A DNA stretch of 64,000 nucleotides, taken from positions 30,256,934 to 30,320,933 of the forward strand of contig CM053336.1 in NCBI GenBank assembly GCA_028583605.1, read 5' to 3'. The stretch is from Dastarcus helophoroides (taxonomy: Eukaryota > Arthropoda > Insecta > Coleoptera > Bothrideridae). The notes beneath the pieces were generated by a model. That model saw only the letters and a program-made list of their open reading frames with translations. It was not told where the DNA came from and made no database searches. Positions 1 through 11,174 of the stretch are shown here, in pieces (position 1 is the first letter of the stretch; each line of letters begins with the position of its first letter). The position numbers and the translations under genes were made by a program.

Positions 1-209
1 AAAACACAGTGTATAGATCAGGGTTTTCTTAATCCGGGTTTGCATGGTCATAACTTACTTACCTAACATCATTTATTAAGGTAATTTTACAAATTAATGC
101 AATCCTGTCTTATAAAAAGTATTTCGAACTGAAATAGTAACATGTATGTAAAATTCGTTCATGTAACACATTTCTATTCGAAGAAATGGTGTAATGGGAT
201 GTCTTTAAG

Positions 210-1597
210 TGTAATAATATATAAAACATAATATCGCTAACTTCTATTTGAGATATGCAAGGTGAAGTAGAGAAAACACGCTGCATTAGATGTGTTGCGC
301 CAATAGATTTCTGAATTAATTAACACATAGATGATCTAATTCAAATCGTCTAAGGCTTTCCAAATAATGAAACGCATATTTCAAAGACTAATGATTCAAT
401 CTTTGATCAGTAATTAAACCTTTCAACTATAGGTGTTCAAACTAAAATAGTTAACGTCTCCTGAAGAACGAAATGGATACTTTAAAGGTTAGTGTCATTC
501 GTAATCTATTAAAAGTATATAAACTCTAAAAAAAATTGCTATATTTTTTCCATACTGAATATTAAGAATTATAAAATTCCCTTGTTAAAATACTTACTTA
601 CACTTTACAGATATATTAATTACTTTAAATCTTTTAATTTTTATTTAAACACATCATCACTGTGGATAATTTTAATCATTGAATATTTTTAAATGAAAAT
701 TAAATATATAGAAAATTAATAAACTTCATTATACCACAAATTATTTGAGGGGGTAAAAAAGAATCATATAAAATTATCTGAGTTTATTTAAAACATGGGC
801 CATACACGGCTTTAGCTTCCATTTTGAAAGCTTCTGCTGCTTTTTCCATTTTCAGAATTTGCCTTTCAATATTTCTCCCATGTTGACGCCTTTCCTGGCA
901 ACTCCTCTCAAACTGCTCCCGTAGCGGTGACACCATTGATGTCAACATGACCACTGAAGCTACGGGAGCCTTTTTCACATTCTTCGGCAGCTCTTCCACA
1001 TATTCCATCTGATAAGAGGGTCCGTCATCATCAGACAGCAGGCTGATGATGTCATCCAGGTCTAAATCTTCAAGCTGACTAGACTCAGACATCTGGGACT
1101 CCTGAGGTTGCATGGGCTGCTGCTGTGCCTGAAGCTCTTGCGGCACCTGGAGCTGTTGTTGCCTCTTGGACACCTCGAGCTGCTGTAGTTGCTGCTGCTG
1201 GTGTGTCACTATAATATCCTGCAGGATATTAATTTTTTTGTGCGGCAGCGACGGCGGCACTGCACTCTTTCTTTTAGCGGCAGTTTAGTGAAACTGTTCA
1301 TGGCTGATCATAAACTAATTGCATTAATAACGTAAATGTGCTTTTATTAGATATTCATTTTGGCTTAATTTGTGTTTTTGACAAAGTTGGAAGTTGGAAG
1401 GGAAAATGGTCCCGTGGGAAATGCAATATCAGCATAGAGTTCAATACAAACGATTTGAATTAGATCAACCGTGTGTTAATTAATGCATAAATCTATTCGC
1501 GCATCACATCTAATGCAGCTTGTTTACATGTTTTCGCTACTTCACCTCGTATATCTCAAATAAAAATTAACGATATTATATTTCACATTATTATTAC
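210..1597. mobile_element. Inverted-repeat-bounded unit carrying Gln-rich ORF, copy 1
   Basis: An arm at about 210-350 (containing TATTTGAGATAT and GGTGAAGTAG) recurs inverted at about 1451-1597, so ~145-bp imperfect inverted repeats enclose the Gln-rich ORF. Related solo arms occur near 6065-6185 and 7318-7450. This is the architecture of a DNA transposon, but no transposase was recognised and no clear target duplication was seen. It could also be a satellite-like unit. Confidence 0.45.
784..1301 (-). pseudogene. Gln-rich protein of unknown function, damaged copy
   Basis: Second copy of the ORF at 11739-12281. The equivalent start codon is at 1299-1301, but a one-base deletion in the run near 1271 shifts the frame after the first few codons. 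At the 3' end a ~14-bp deletion near 796 alters the last residues. The remaining open stretch (784-1260) encodes a Q-rich segment, an acidic patch (DLDLDDIISLLSDDD) and a basic, probably coiled-coil tail. No domain is recognised. Confidence 0.6.
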
Positions 1598-1654
1598 GCT
1601 GGGAAACAACGTATTATGAAAGAGTTTCCCAAATGATGAGTCGCTATTCGAGAA

Positions 1655-2485
1655 TTCAATCCCGGTCCTTATTTCTAATCCAAGGATTTCGGGATTATAT
1701 TTAGTCAATCCCAGTCCATCCCAGGATCCCCGGATTATTTCGGTATTGAGGGTTACAAATAAAAGATAAAAGTTTACAACAATCAAAATCAAAATGTAGA
1801 CAAAAATCAAGATATTTGACGGTGTACATGCAGCTAATTTAATCACCCTAAGTTTTCAGAATTAGGGACTTAAATCACTCACTCTTCATGTTAAAGTTTT
1901 AGCTACTTTTTCAAAAATCAATAAGAGCTCTTAAATTTACATGAATTAAAAAATCTTTTATTAAACAAACTATGCAAATAGTCTGAAAATTAACAAAAAT
2001 ATTCCGCTAAATTGACTAAATAGATGAGTTTTATGTAACATAACACCCTGAGATGCAGCTAGTAAAGCAAATAGTATTAATCAGTCTCTCGTTTCGCTTA
2101 AATATAAAGAAAACTAATCTGATAGAAACATCCTAATTTGAATTGCGCAACTATGATCTGAGAAATAACATCGCCTCCAGTTTCTCATCACCAAGTTTTT
2201 CGCTTTACAATACAAGAATTTTATTTCAAACAACCACAGCAACCCCGCTGAGTTAATTAGCGTTGCTTGTTTGGAATATAACTTATTGCATTTTACATTA
2301 AAATGAGAGACAAGTAATTTTATTGAGAGGCACTGACACTGAATATTTCGTTCGGTGAAGTCTTATTTACAATTTTTTTTGAAGTGATGTTAATCCCAAA
2401 AATCCCGGGATCAGGGACTAAAAGCCAGTCGGAATCCTTGGATCTCAAAATCTGGATTTCGGGATCAAATCCTCTAGTCGTGGTC
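1655..2485. repeat. AT-rich stretch bounded by inverted CCCGGGAT-type motifs
   Basis: Clusters of AATCCCGG or CCCGGGAT motifs sit at about 1658-1740 and, in largely inverted form, at 2388-2478. Both recur in the duplicate at about 12635-12720 and 13365-13450. They may be ends of a small non-autonomous transposon. The AT-rich interior has no convincing ORF. Confidence 0.35.
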
Positions 2486-2710
2486 CGTACCGGGTCAATA
2501 TGATCAATATTTATACTCCAAAATAGTTAAAAGATCTTGTTGCGAAGAGGAATTTTATTAAAAAGAACCAGGTAACAAGGTAAAAAAAAAATCTGGGAAA
2601 TGTTGCATTATGATATTTCTTTAAATAAGCATGTGTTAAATGAACAAATTTTACGTACATTTTGCTATTTCAGTTCGCATGCCACGAAAAAAAAAATCGA
2701 GGGAAATAAA

Positions 2711-3427
2711 TATACACAGGGTGGACCATAAGTAATGGTACATAGAGCCACAGTAATTTTTTCGTATAAAAATAACGCGATTTAGCTACATTTACCTTTT
2801 ACCAAAAGTTGATATTAAAAGAGATACAGGGTCTCAAAGTTGAAAAAAAAATTGTAATTTTTTCGCATAACTAATGAACACATTTCACTATAGACAAGAA
2901 ATTTGGCATAGGGGGCATAGGGGTTTTTTTGGTCAAGATTTTCTACTTTGCTAACAGATTGCCAGTAACTCATAGGGGGCGCCACCTGCGCTACTTTGTA
3001 TTATTCTAAAGCATCATAACATTTTCATTTTAAATGGATATTTTTATTTACCTACATGTTTTATGTTAAAAAGGTATTTCTTCTAAATGTTGATACAAGC
3101 AACCGTTTTCAAGATATTTGCCTTCAAAGTTTGCCGTACGTTTATTTTAAGTTATGCAAATGTGAATTTTTTGCAGTAGATTTCAAAATAAAAGTAATAA
3201 AACTGCCTCCAAAATAGTTTATATCAAATATTATTCTACTAAAATTATTATTACAATTCATTTCATAATTATACGAAAAAATGGATTTTTTTTTTTCAAC
3301 TTTGACACCCTGTATCTTTGTTAATATCAACTTTTGGTAAAAGGTAAATGTAGCTAAATCACATTATTTTTATTCGAAAAATCCACCATTGCTCTGTGCA
3401 CCATTACTTATGGTCCACCCTGTATAT
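2711..3427. mobile_element. Inverted-repeat (MITE-like) transposon, copy 1
   Basis: The left end (CAGGGTGGACCATAAGTAAT) is repeated inverted at about 3400-3423, and similarity between the two arms extends roughly 130-150 bp inward. The ~720-bp element has no transposase. Flanking TA-rich sequence fits TA-target insertion but is not proof. It is a non-autonomous DNA transposon of a type common in insect genomes. The 62-codon ORF inside it is read-through of the arm, not a gene. Confidence 0.75.
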
Positions 3428-3477
3428 AAAGAGGCTGTTAAACAAATTATGATTCTAAAAACAATAATAACTAGACT

Positions 3478-3762
3478 GCAGGCAACATCATATTCTAGCC
3501 ATTTCTCTTGTACTGCCGGGAAAGCAACAAAGGTATTTCTCCCTGTTGTCCCATCCCGCCAGTGAGCCTGCCATTTAGTCATGGCTTCGTCGCGCGCAGT
3601 ACGCTTCAAGAGGGTACCCGCGGTGCTGATGGAAATCTCGACCGCGGGCCCTCCACGAGATGCGACCCGCGCAAGGCGGCTAGTATGCTGTAGGCCCCCG
3701 AGACGGCGGCCAGAGTGCCACAGTTTTACGACAATATCTCTTTCCGCCTCTAACATCACAAA
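3478..3762 (-). pseudogene. R1-like retroelement C-terminal fragment, copy 1
   Basis: Nearly identical to the end of the R1-like RNase H/C-terminal region at 14455-14735. Peptides such as WHSGRRLGGLQHTSRLA and ARDEAMTKWQAHW are shared. In this copy the fragment ends at 3762, where the duplication stops. It is only ~95 codons, with no active-site residues of any enzyme. Confidence 0.75.
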
Positions 3763-4149
3763 TGTAATGGTTGATCAAGTGATTAATTACATCTCCATTT
3801 TTGTAAGTTATAGCTATTTGCATTATGTGATACCGCGCGCGCTCACGCATGTTAAATTGTTTTGTCATTATAGTTCCAAATATAAATTGACTTTTGCTAG
3901 GAAATAAGGCTGTAGGGGATAATGCCAAACTAGTATGGTCCAAATGAAACCTATTTTTGGGCTCAAACCCTTAAATATAATATTATCGGAAATTTAGTTC
4001 CCTAATTCGTACAATAATTTGGCCTTTGTATTTGGCTAAATTTTTTGTTTATAGGTTAAAGCAATGCATGATTTGTCATTTAATTTTATTAACAAATATA
4101 CAAAGATACCATATTTCATCATAGAACCAAAAAAGGTTAATAAATAACA
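3763..4149. other. AT-rich non-coding sequence
   Basis: No ORF, repeat partner or RNA gene was recognised here. It separates the end of the duplicated block from the degenerate transposon protein fragment at 4150. Confidence 0.5.
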
Positions 4150-4860
4150 TTATTTATAGATGCGGTCTCTGAGACCGCGCGTGCCCCTTCGTGTTACAAA
4201 GTATAGCGCGCCCACTCTAGGGTTAAGAATTTCAGTGTAATGAGGATACGAAGAAACTCTATCGCAATGATTATTTACAGGATAAAGAGCACTGACTATG
4301 CTCCAAAAGAAACACGCATTATCTTTATTTTTCACATTTATACAAGCATGCTTTCGAACAATATCTTCAGGAAGTCTAAGGTAGAAAGACCCTTCCGTTC
4401 CCATTTCAAATTTATTAATATTTATTTCCAAACTTATAATTTTGCTCAACGCCCACCCTGAAATTCACTCAGTTTGTTTAAAATTTTGTCCGCGACGAAA
4501 TCCATAAACCAAGTTTTAAGATCTGTTCCCTTGTCAATAACCTCATTCTTTGTATTAAAATATTTTATTTTAGTAGTTTCTTTTTCGTTACCCTGTTTAA
4601 TAAATTCGCCACCAAACATCGTATTAACCTATAACATGGGAAACTGTTTTAAAACATTATTTATTCTTCTCTTAAACATTAAAAAACAATCCACGAAAAA
4701 TAACCCCAAGTACCTATGCACTAGATTGATGATAATACTTGTCCTCACCCTTGATTGAAACGCAGATTTGACATCTTCCCACTGAACGCGATCTCTTAGG
4801 TTATTTTTAACAGCAATAGATCCCCCAACATGAAAATTGTTCAACTTTTTTTTAAATTGG
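4150..4860 (-). pseudogene. Fragment of insect transposon-encoded large protein (polymerase-B-associated type)
   Basis: Two frames read consecutively on the minus strand. The first (4844 to about 4629) carries a WEDVKSAFQSRV-type stretch. The second (4449 to 4150) carries GWALSKIISLEININK, CINVKNKDNACFFWSIVSAL and SSYPHYTEIL. The NxDNxCFxWSxxxALYP-SSYPHY signature is one I associate with a repeated protein family in insect genomes, usually found with DNA-polymerase-B-type transposon proteins. That family assignment is from memory. There are frameshifts and no complete domain, so it is a relic. Confidence 0.5.
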
Positions 4861-5176
4861 CCAAGTTACTCTGCAATTTATTTACTAAACCAAGTTTAGT
4901 AAGTAGTTGTGTAAGACGGATTTCCGTGCGGATGTGACGTCACAGCTCGGATGGCATGTCTGCGAAGAAGTACCAGAGGCGTGAATGGGTGCGCCATCTG
5001 GCGGCCAGTGGACAAATTTACAGCTATGGAAGTGTAGAGAACTGTAATAATGTGGGGTGGGTAAAGTAGAGGGGTAATAGGCATCCTGAAACAGGTATTC
5101 GCGCCACAATTCAACTTGCGGCGCATGAGCGAGTTTCGACCAATGACGAGCGACTTTGGGTCAGTTAATGACCTTT

Positions 5177-5775
5177 AAGAGAGAGGGTTAATAAACTTTT
5201 AGGTAATGTGACACTTTAAAGGTTAATACCACTAATGGTAAAGTAATACTTTCAAGGTCAATACCAAGATTCCTAGAATATGAAGTCATAGAACTTTAAG
5301 GTAATAAGATACTTTCAGGGTTAACTCATGTCAATATATAATATGTAGGTCGAGTCAAAGAACTTTAACATTCCTAGAATATGGATTCACAGAACTTTAA
5401 GGCAATATGAAACTTTCAAGGTTAACTCTTAGGGAGGTAATGAACTTAAATAGTTATTTATACAAATGATTCACAGAGGGGATTAATGAACTTTTAGGTC
5501 ACGTGACACTTTAAAGGTTAATACCACTGAAGGTAACATGATATTTTCAAGATGAACACCAAGATTCCTAGAATATGAAGTCATAGAACTTTTAAGGTAA
5601 TAAGATACTTTCAAGGTTAACTCATGTCGATATATAATATGTAGGTCGAGTCAAAGAACTTTAACATTCCTAGAATATGGAGTTACAGAACTTTAAGGCA
5701 ATATGAAACTTTCAAGGTTAACTCTTAGAGAAGTAATGAACTCAAATAGTTATTTATACAAATGATTCACCGAGG
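5177..5775. repeat. Tandem repeat, two ~297-bp units
   Basis: The unit begins with a TTAATAAACTTTTAGGT or TTAATGAACTTTTAGGT phrase. It contains several internal echoes of ATTCCTAGAATATG and ACTTTCAAGGTTAACTC and ends near TTATTTATACAAATGATTCAC. It occurs at about 5177-5474 and 5475-5775 with high similarity. The internal echoes suggest the unit grew from a shorter motif. No coding content. Confidence 0.8.
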
Positions 5776-7450
5776 CTAATGGACTCAAATAATTATTTTT
5801 AAATCACATTACCATCAGAGGTCAAATATCTATTTATAAACCATGACTCATATTTATGCAGTCAAATAGTTATTTTTAAACTTTCAAATTACATTTCCAT
5901 TTACCTGAATACACTGTATAACTTGGAACTGTGAAGATATTACAAGTAATCCAAGTCGCTAAGTGCTTGTACCGCACTCTTTGGCTACAACACCTTAGAA
6001 AAGATATAGTTTAAATTATCAGCAGCTTAAAATTCGGTACCGGATTGCAACCCACCACTTGGGAAACGCTGTCCTAATGCATTGTCTTCAAGAGTAATAA
6101 TATATGCAACATAATATCGTTAATTTCTATTTGAGATATACGAGGTGAAGTAGCAAAAAACATTGCATTAGAATGTCATGCGTCTATAGAATTAAACGGG
6201 GACATAAACGCTAATATCGTTTGTAATCTACATTAAAAGTATACGAATTATTTTACTCCAGGACTCGCGGAATTTAGGAACTCTAACGCATTGTACCAAT
6301 GAACTTTGAGATTTGTAGATCTTTAGATAGTTGCAAGTTGCAACAGTTATTGTTTCCTGGAGTATGAAATGAATGCTTTGAGGGTTAATGGCATCTATAA
6401 TATTGACTAAAGGTATTTGAGATATTTATACATTCCTAGACGACTTTAACTTGGTAAATTTAAGTTATTCTTAAATATGACTCGGCTTAGACTTAATTAC
6501 AATTTCCAAAATTGTTTTAAGTCGAAGTATTCATTCGAAGCTAAATAATTAATGATTTCTGGAATATAAAATTGATTCATTAAAAGTTAATAACAAGTCA
6601 ATTAAGGTTATTCGCATCCTGTTGCTTCAGACCTACAGTGGACTAAACATTCTGTATAACATGTTTATTTTTGTATAGATAATTTTTGAGGCATACGAGA
6701 TGAAATAGTGAAAAGCTTATCCGTTCAGTTCATTGAAACCGATCGGTTAGAGGTGATATGTTAAAACTTATTTTTTTAAAAACGAATCTCTAATAATCGA
6801 TCAGATGGGTGTAAACTGTTGCTTATAGCTTTGTTTTCTTAAAACACACTGTATAGATCAGGGTTTCCCAATTTAGGATCCATGGTCATGGCTTACTTAT
6901 CTAACATCATTTATGAAGGTAATTTATGCAAATTCTTATCTAATAAAAATGTATTTTTAAATTCCATGTCTTCTTGTTAAATCATTCTTCGAAAGAAGTC
7001 CTTAGGAATTTTTAAAATGTTAATAGATAAAGTTTAAGACATCCTTGTGTAGATGCTTATGATAATTTGGGGATATTAATTTAACTTCGGTCTTAACCAT
7101 ATTTTAACTTGACAAAATCCAAATAATTAAATTATAAAAACGAACAAAGTGACCCGTGTTGCTTGCAGCCTAAGTTATTATAGTTTTTAGACTCATAATC
7201 TGCTTAGCTTCCTGTATGTCACATTTAGTTTCCTAGAAATTTTATTCCGAAGCATGCCAACTATCATAGCAAATATCTCCTCTGTCTAGTCGTTTATGCG
7301 GCAAATACTTATTCAAAGAATTAATATAATGCGCCGTCTTTAAGCGTGTAGTAATTTCTATTTCAGATATACGAGGTAAAGTAGCGAAAACTCGTAAATA
7401 AACTGGGTTAGATATGATGCGCCAACAGATTTATGCATTAATTAGCAAAT
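5776..7450. repeat. AT-rich stretch with dispersed repeat fragments
   Basis: No gene is seen. Fragments of the Gln-ORF inverted-repeat arm occur at about 6065-6185 and 7318-7450. A block near 6700-6835 (TTAGAGGTGATATGTTAAAA, AACGAATCTCTAATAA) recurs near 9690, 10080 and 10870. Sequence at 6838-6925 resembles the first 90 bp of the window and 10965-11050. The area looks like a mosaic of one satellite or transposon family. Confidence 0.55.
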
Positions 7451-8645
7451 GACCAATTAAATGTTCCGTAATTAAACAGTTAAACGTGCTTAAAATTGAA
7501 AATATGTACAACCGCAACCATAGACTAGTTTCGGCCTTCCTTGGCCTCGTCAGCATGGTACGGTGGTTGTACACACTTCCAATTTAAAGCCGTTAGTCAG
7601 TCGTATAAGTACCCAAGAGAGCAAACCTCCATCGGGTGACTTGTAACTGACTTTTAACTGTTTATCACGCAAACATTTTCGCTACATGCTAATTGAAGCA
7701 TTACTCTCTGCTGAGATAATAAGCCTTGTATATACGAATATATACAAGTTTATTACGATGCAATTGAAATCTAATTTCATTAGAATCTAATGAAAATTAG
7801 ACTGCAATTGCAAAGTTCACGAAGGTGAGGCGGCTTTAAATTGGAAGTGTGTACAACCACCGTACCATGCTGACGAGGCCAAGGAAGGCCGAAACTAGTC
7901 TATGGTTGCGGTTGTACATATTTTCAATTTTAAGCACGTTTAACTGTTTAATTACGGAACATTTAATTGGTCATTTGTCAAAACTAGATGAAAGTAAAGT
8001 CACGCCGAGGACGTTTGTATCTATGGATGTTGCGATGCAACCCGTGATACAAGCTTTGCCTCACCTTCGTGAACTTTGCAATTGCAGTCTAATTTTCATT
8101 AGATTCTAATGAAATTAGATTTCAATTGCATCGTAATAAACTTGTATATATTCGTATATACAAGGCTTATTATCTCAGCAGAGAGTAATGCTTCAATTAG
8201 CATGTAGCGAAAATGTTTGCGTGATAAACAGTTAAAAGTCAGTTACAAGTCACCCGATGGAGGTTTGCTCTCTTGGGTACTTATACGACTGACTAACGGC
8301 TTTAAATTGGAAGTGTGTACAACCACCGTACCATGCTGACGAGGCCAAGGAAGGCCGAAACTAGTCTATGGTTGCGGTTGTACATATTTTCAATTTTAAG
8401 CACGTTTAACTGTTTAATTACGGAACATTTAATTGGTCATTTGTCAAAACTAGATGAAAGTAAAGTCACGCCGAGGACGTTTGTATCTATGGATGTTGGG
8501 ATGCAACCCGTCATACAAGCTTTGCCTCATCTACGTGAACTTTGCAATTGCAATCTAGTTTTCATTAGATTCTAATGAAATTAGATTTCAATTGCATCGT
8601 AATAAACTTGTATATATTCGTATATACAAGGCTTATTATCTCATT
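7451..8645. repeat. Nested palindromic and direct repeat array
   Basis: A ~140-bp block (AAATTGGAAGTGTGTACAAC ... ACATTTAATTGGTC) occurs in plus orientation at about 7836-7975 and 8302-8440 and inverted at 7451-7592. A second block of ~250 bp at 7590-7830 recurs inverted at about 8050-8300. The result is a large imperfect palindrome followed by a further partial copy. The 86-codon ORFs at 7849 and 8315 are repeat read-through and have no family similarity I recognise. Confidence 0.8.
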
Positions 8646-9004
8646 AATTAGCACACGGTCAAAGCTTTCCAGATAATGAAATTCTTGTCTCCTGGAGAAT
8701 AAAATTGATATATTAAAGGCTATACGACATTGCATTGCTGCGGATAAAAATGTCTTACATGAACAAATGGATTAGATTTTCTCTCTTTTAACTCGTATGC
8801 CTCGAAAATTATCTATAGAAAGACAGATATGTTATATAGGATGTTTAGCCCACTATGGGTCTGAAGATAGACTGTCAAGCAACAGGATAAAAATAATCTT
8901 AATTGTCTTAGCATTAGCTTTTAATGTATCAATTTTATATTCCAGAAATATTGAATTATTTAGCTACAAATAAATACCTCGATTCAAGACAGATTTGGGG
9001 AATT

Positions 9005-9365
9005 TAAAGTTCATAATTTGACACCGAAAATGACGTCCAATTACAACAAAAAAGTGTAATTTGAGACGTAATTTGATCTGTAATCTGACACCGGAAATGG
9101 TGTTGAAATTCGATTCATAATCTGAACCGGAAATGGTGTCCAATTACACTAAAAAGGCATCATTTGAGACGTAATTTAATCCTTAATCTGGCACCGGATA
9201 TTGTATGAAATTCGTTTCGTAATCTGACACCGGAAAGGGTGTCCAATTACACTAAAAAATATAACTTGAAATGAAAGGTAATTTGATCTGTAATCTGATA
9301 CCGGAAATGGTGTAAAATTTGATTCGTAATTTGATACCGGAAATTGTGTTCAATTGCAGTTAACA
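9005..9365. repeat. Tandem repeat with CTGACACCGGAAATGGTG core
   Basis: About three imperfect units of roughly 110-120 bp, each built from two half-repeats containing ACACCGGAAATGGTGT and a TCCAATTACACTAAAAA phrase. No coding content. Confidence 0.75.
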
Positions 9366-9599
9366 CAAATGTAAGTAATGAACTTAAATAGTTATTTATA
9401 AATATCAGTCAGACCTGTCTCGAATTTCACTTTTCCTGAAGGTCAAACAGTTAAATGACACTCGCCGAAGATGATGTAATTAAACAGTTATTTTTAAACG
9501 GGGTTTATGTAATTTAAAGGATGCACCGCGAATTTGTTACACCCTATATATTATTTTGATAACATTAAGTTTTACTTGATGAAAATATTTGGGATGTGA

Positions 9600-10165
9600 T
9601 TCACAACAGATCGCATAACGGAAACAGCTTGCTTAAAAACGACATGTTGAAAGCGATCGGTTAAAAACGGTTCCTTGAAACCGATTGATTAAAGGTGACA
9701 TGTTAAAACTTATTATTTTAAAACGAATCTCTAATAAACGAATAAGTGGGGGTAAATAAAATCGAAGGTCAAATATTTATCTATAAACGAATTGTTACTT
9801 TTAAACTTTCAAATTACATTCGCATCTGTTCGAATACCCTGCATAACCTAACAATCTGAAATAGAGAAGAATTTTATTTGAAGAAAGAACAAGTAATCTG
9901 AGGCAGATATGAAACAATACAAAATCCTAGCGCGATGTAATATGATGATTCTAAGCAGGAATGACCTTTTTGTTTGTTACACCTGAATATGTGGAATATG
10001 GTACACATCAATTGATCACATTACGGAAACAGCTTGACTAAAAGCGATCTGTTAAAAACGGTTCATTGAAATTAATTGGTTAAAGGTGACATGTTGCAGC
10101 TTATTATTTTAAAACCAATCTCTAATAAGCAATCAGATTGGGGTAAACTGTTGCTTAACCCTTTT
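9600..10165. repeat. Dispersed repeat copies (GGTGACATGTTAAAACTTAT family)
   Basis: Two copies, at about 9620-9755 and 10025-10150, of a block containing a cascade of similar short phrases (GCTTGCTTAAAAACGACATG, AAACGGTTCCTTGAAACCGA). Related copies lie near 6700-6835 and 10868-10990, where they lead into the duplicated 3.76-kb block. The following ~370 bp (10166-10539) is AT-rich with nothing recognised. Confidence 0.6.
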
Positions 10166-10539
10166 TTTCTTAAAATGCGCTGTGTAGATTAGGTGTTCCT
10201 AACTCTAAATAAAAACTATTTAAAATACAAAAGTTATTCAATAATTGGTTCTAAAGTATGATTCTATATACTTCAGATTATGTATTTAATTATGAAATTA
10301 TATGAGCTGTAGCTGGGTTGCACATTTTTTTAAATGAAATTAATTTTTTGCAAGTTTTCATAGATCTTTTTATTCTCTTTCCTAATTATATAAATTGAAT
10401 GTGCCTTTGGGTGAAAATTTTTAAGAAAGGTGCATTTTATTCATCAAATAATCTGTACTTTTGTGTATTGTGTGTTTTTGTTTTTAATAATAGCTTTCAA
10501 TGTTTTCGATACTGAAAATATGATGCGATTAAATTCGCT

Positions 10540-10870
10540 TTGGTGTGGGGTTCCTTGAGGATTCCATCACCAATTTCGCCACGAATTTTTCGTTACAGAT
10601 GCGTTGCGAATAAATCGCATTGGTTTGGGGGAACTTAAAGGTGACATGTTTGGGGTGGGGTTCCTTGAGGATTCCATCACGAATTTCGCCACGAATTTTT
10701 CGTTACGGATCCGTTGTTAACGAATTTTTCGTTACGGATCCGTTGCGAATAAATTGCATTGGTTTGGAGGAACCTTAAAGATGACATGTTGGTGTGGGGT
10801 TCCTTGAGGATTCTATCACGAATTTCACCACGAATTTTTCGTTACGGATCCGTTGTGAATAAATCGCATT
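10540..10870. repeat. Tandem repeat, ~107-140 bp units, GGGGTTCCTTGAGGATTC
   Basis: Three units start near 10553, 10657 and 10795. Each contains GGGGTTCCTTGAGGATTC, CGCCACGAATTTTTCGTTAC (or a CACC variant) and GCGAATAAATCGCATTGG. The middle unit carries an extra internal copy of the ACGAATTTTTCGTTACGGAT portion. Confidence 0.75.
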
Positions 10871-11174
10871 GGTTAAAGGTGACATGTTAGAACTTATTAT
10901 TTTAAAACGAATCTTTAATAAGCAATCAATTGGGGGTAAACTGTTGCTTACGGCTTTGTTTTGTTCAAAACACAGTGTATAGATCAGGGGTTTCTTAATC
11001 CGGGTTTCCATGGTCATGGCTTACTTACCTAACATCATTTATTAAGGTAATTTTACAAATTAATGCAATCCTATCTTATAAAAAGTATTTCGAACTGAAA
11101 TAGTAACATGTATGTAAAATTCGTTCATGTAACACATTTCTATTCGTAGAAATGGTGTAATGGGATGTCTTCAA

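Larger units (their letters stand above)
1..3762. repeat. Direct duplication, copy 1 (partner 10965-14735)
   Basis: By eye this block matches 10965-14735 nearly base for base, with scattered substitutions and small indels. It contains the same ordered parts: an inverted-repeat unit with a Gln-rich ORF, a ~720-bp inverted-repeat transposon and the C-terminal end of an R1-like element. The match stops at 3762, inside the R1 fragment, where copy 2 continues with R1 sequence and copy 1 switches to unrelated AT-rich DNA. The left end lies at or beyond the window edge. The shared internal order suggests a segmental duplication rather than independent insertions. Confidence 0.9.

Noticed and set aside
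3142..3330. 62-codon ORF, also at 14117-14305
   Set aside because: Lies in the arm and interior of the inverted-repeat transposon and is low complexity.
4885..5126. Overlapping 74-76-codon minus ORFs
   Set aside because: Two overlapping frames with no domain, in a short GC-richer island that ends at the tandem repeat.
7849..8575. Two near-identical 86-codon ORFs
   Set aside because: They are the same repeat block present twice; no start context or family similarity.
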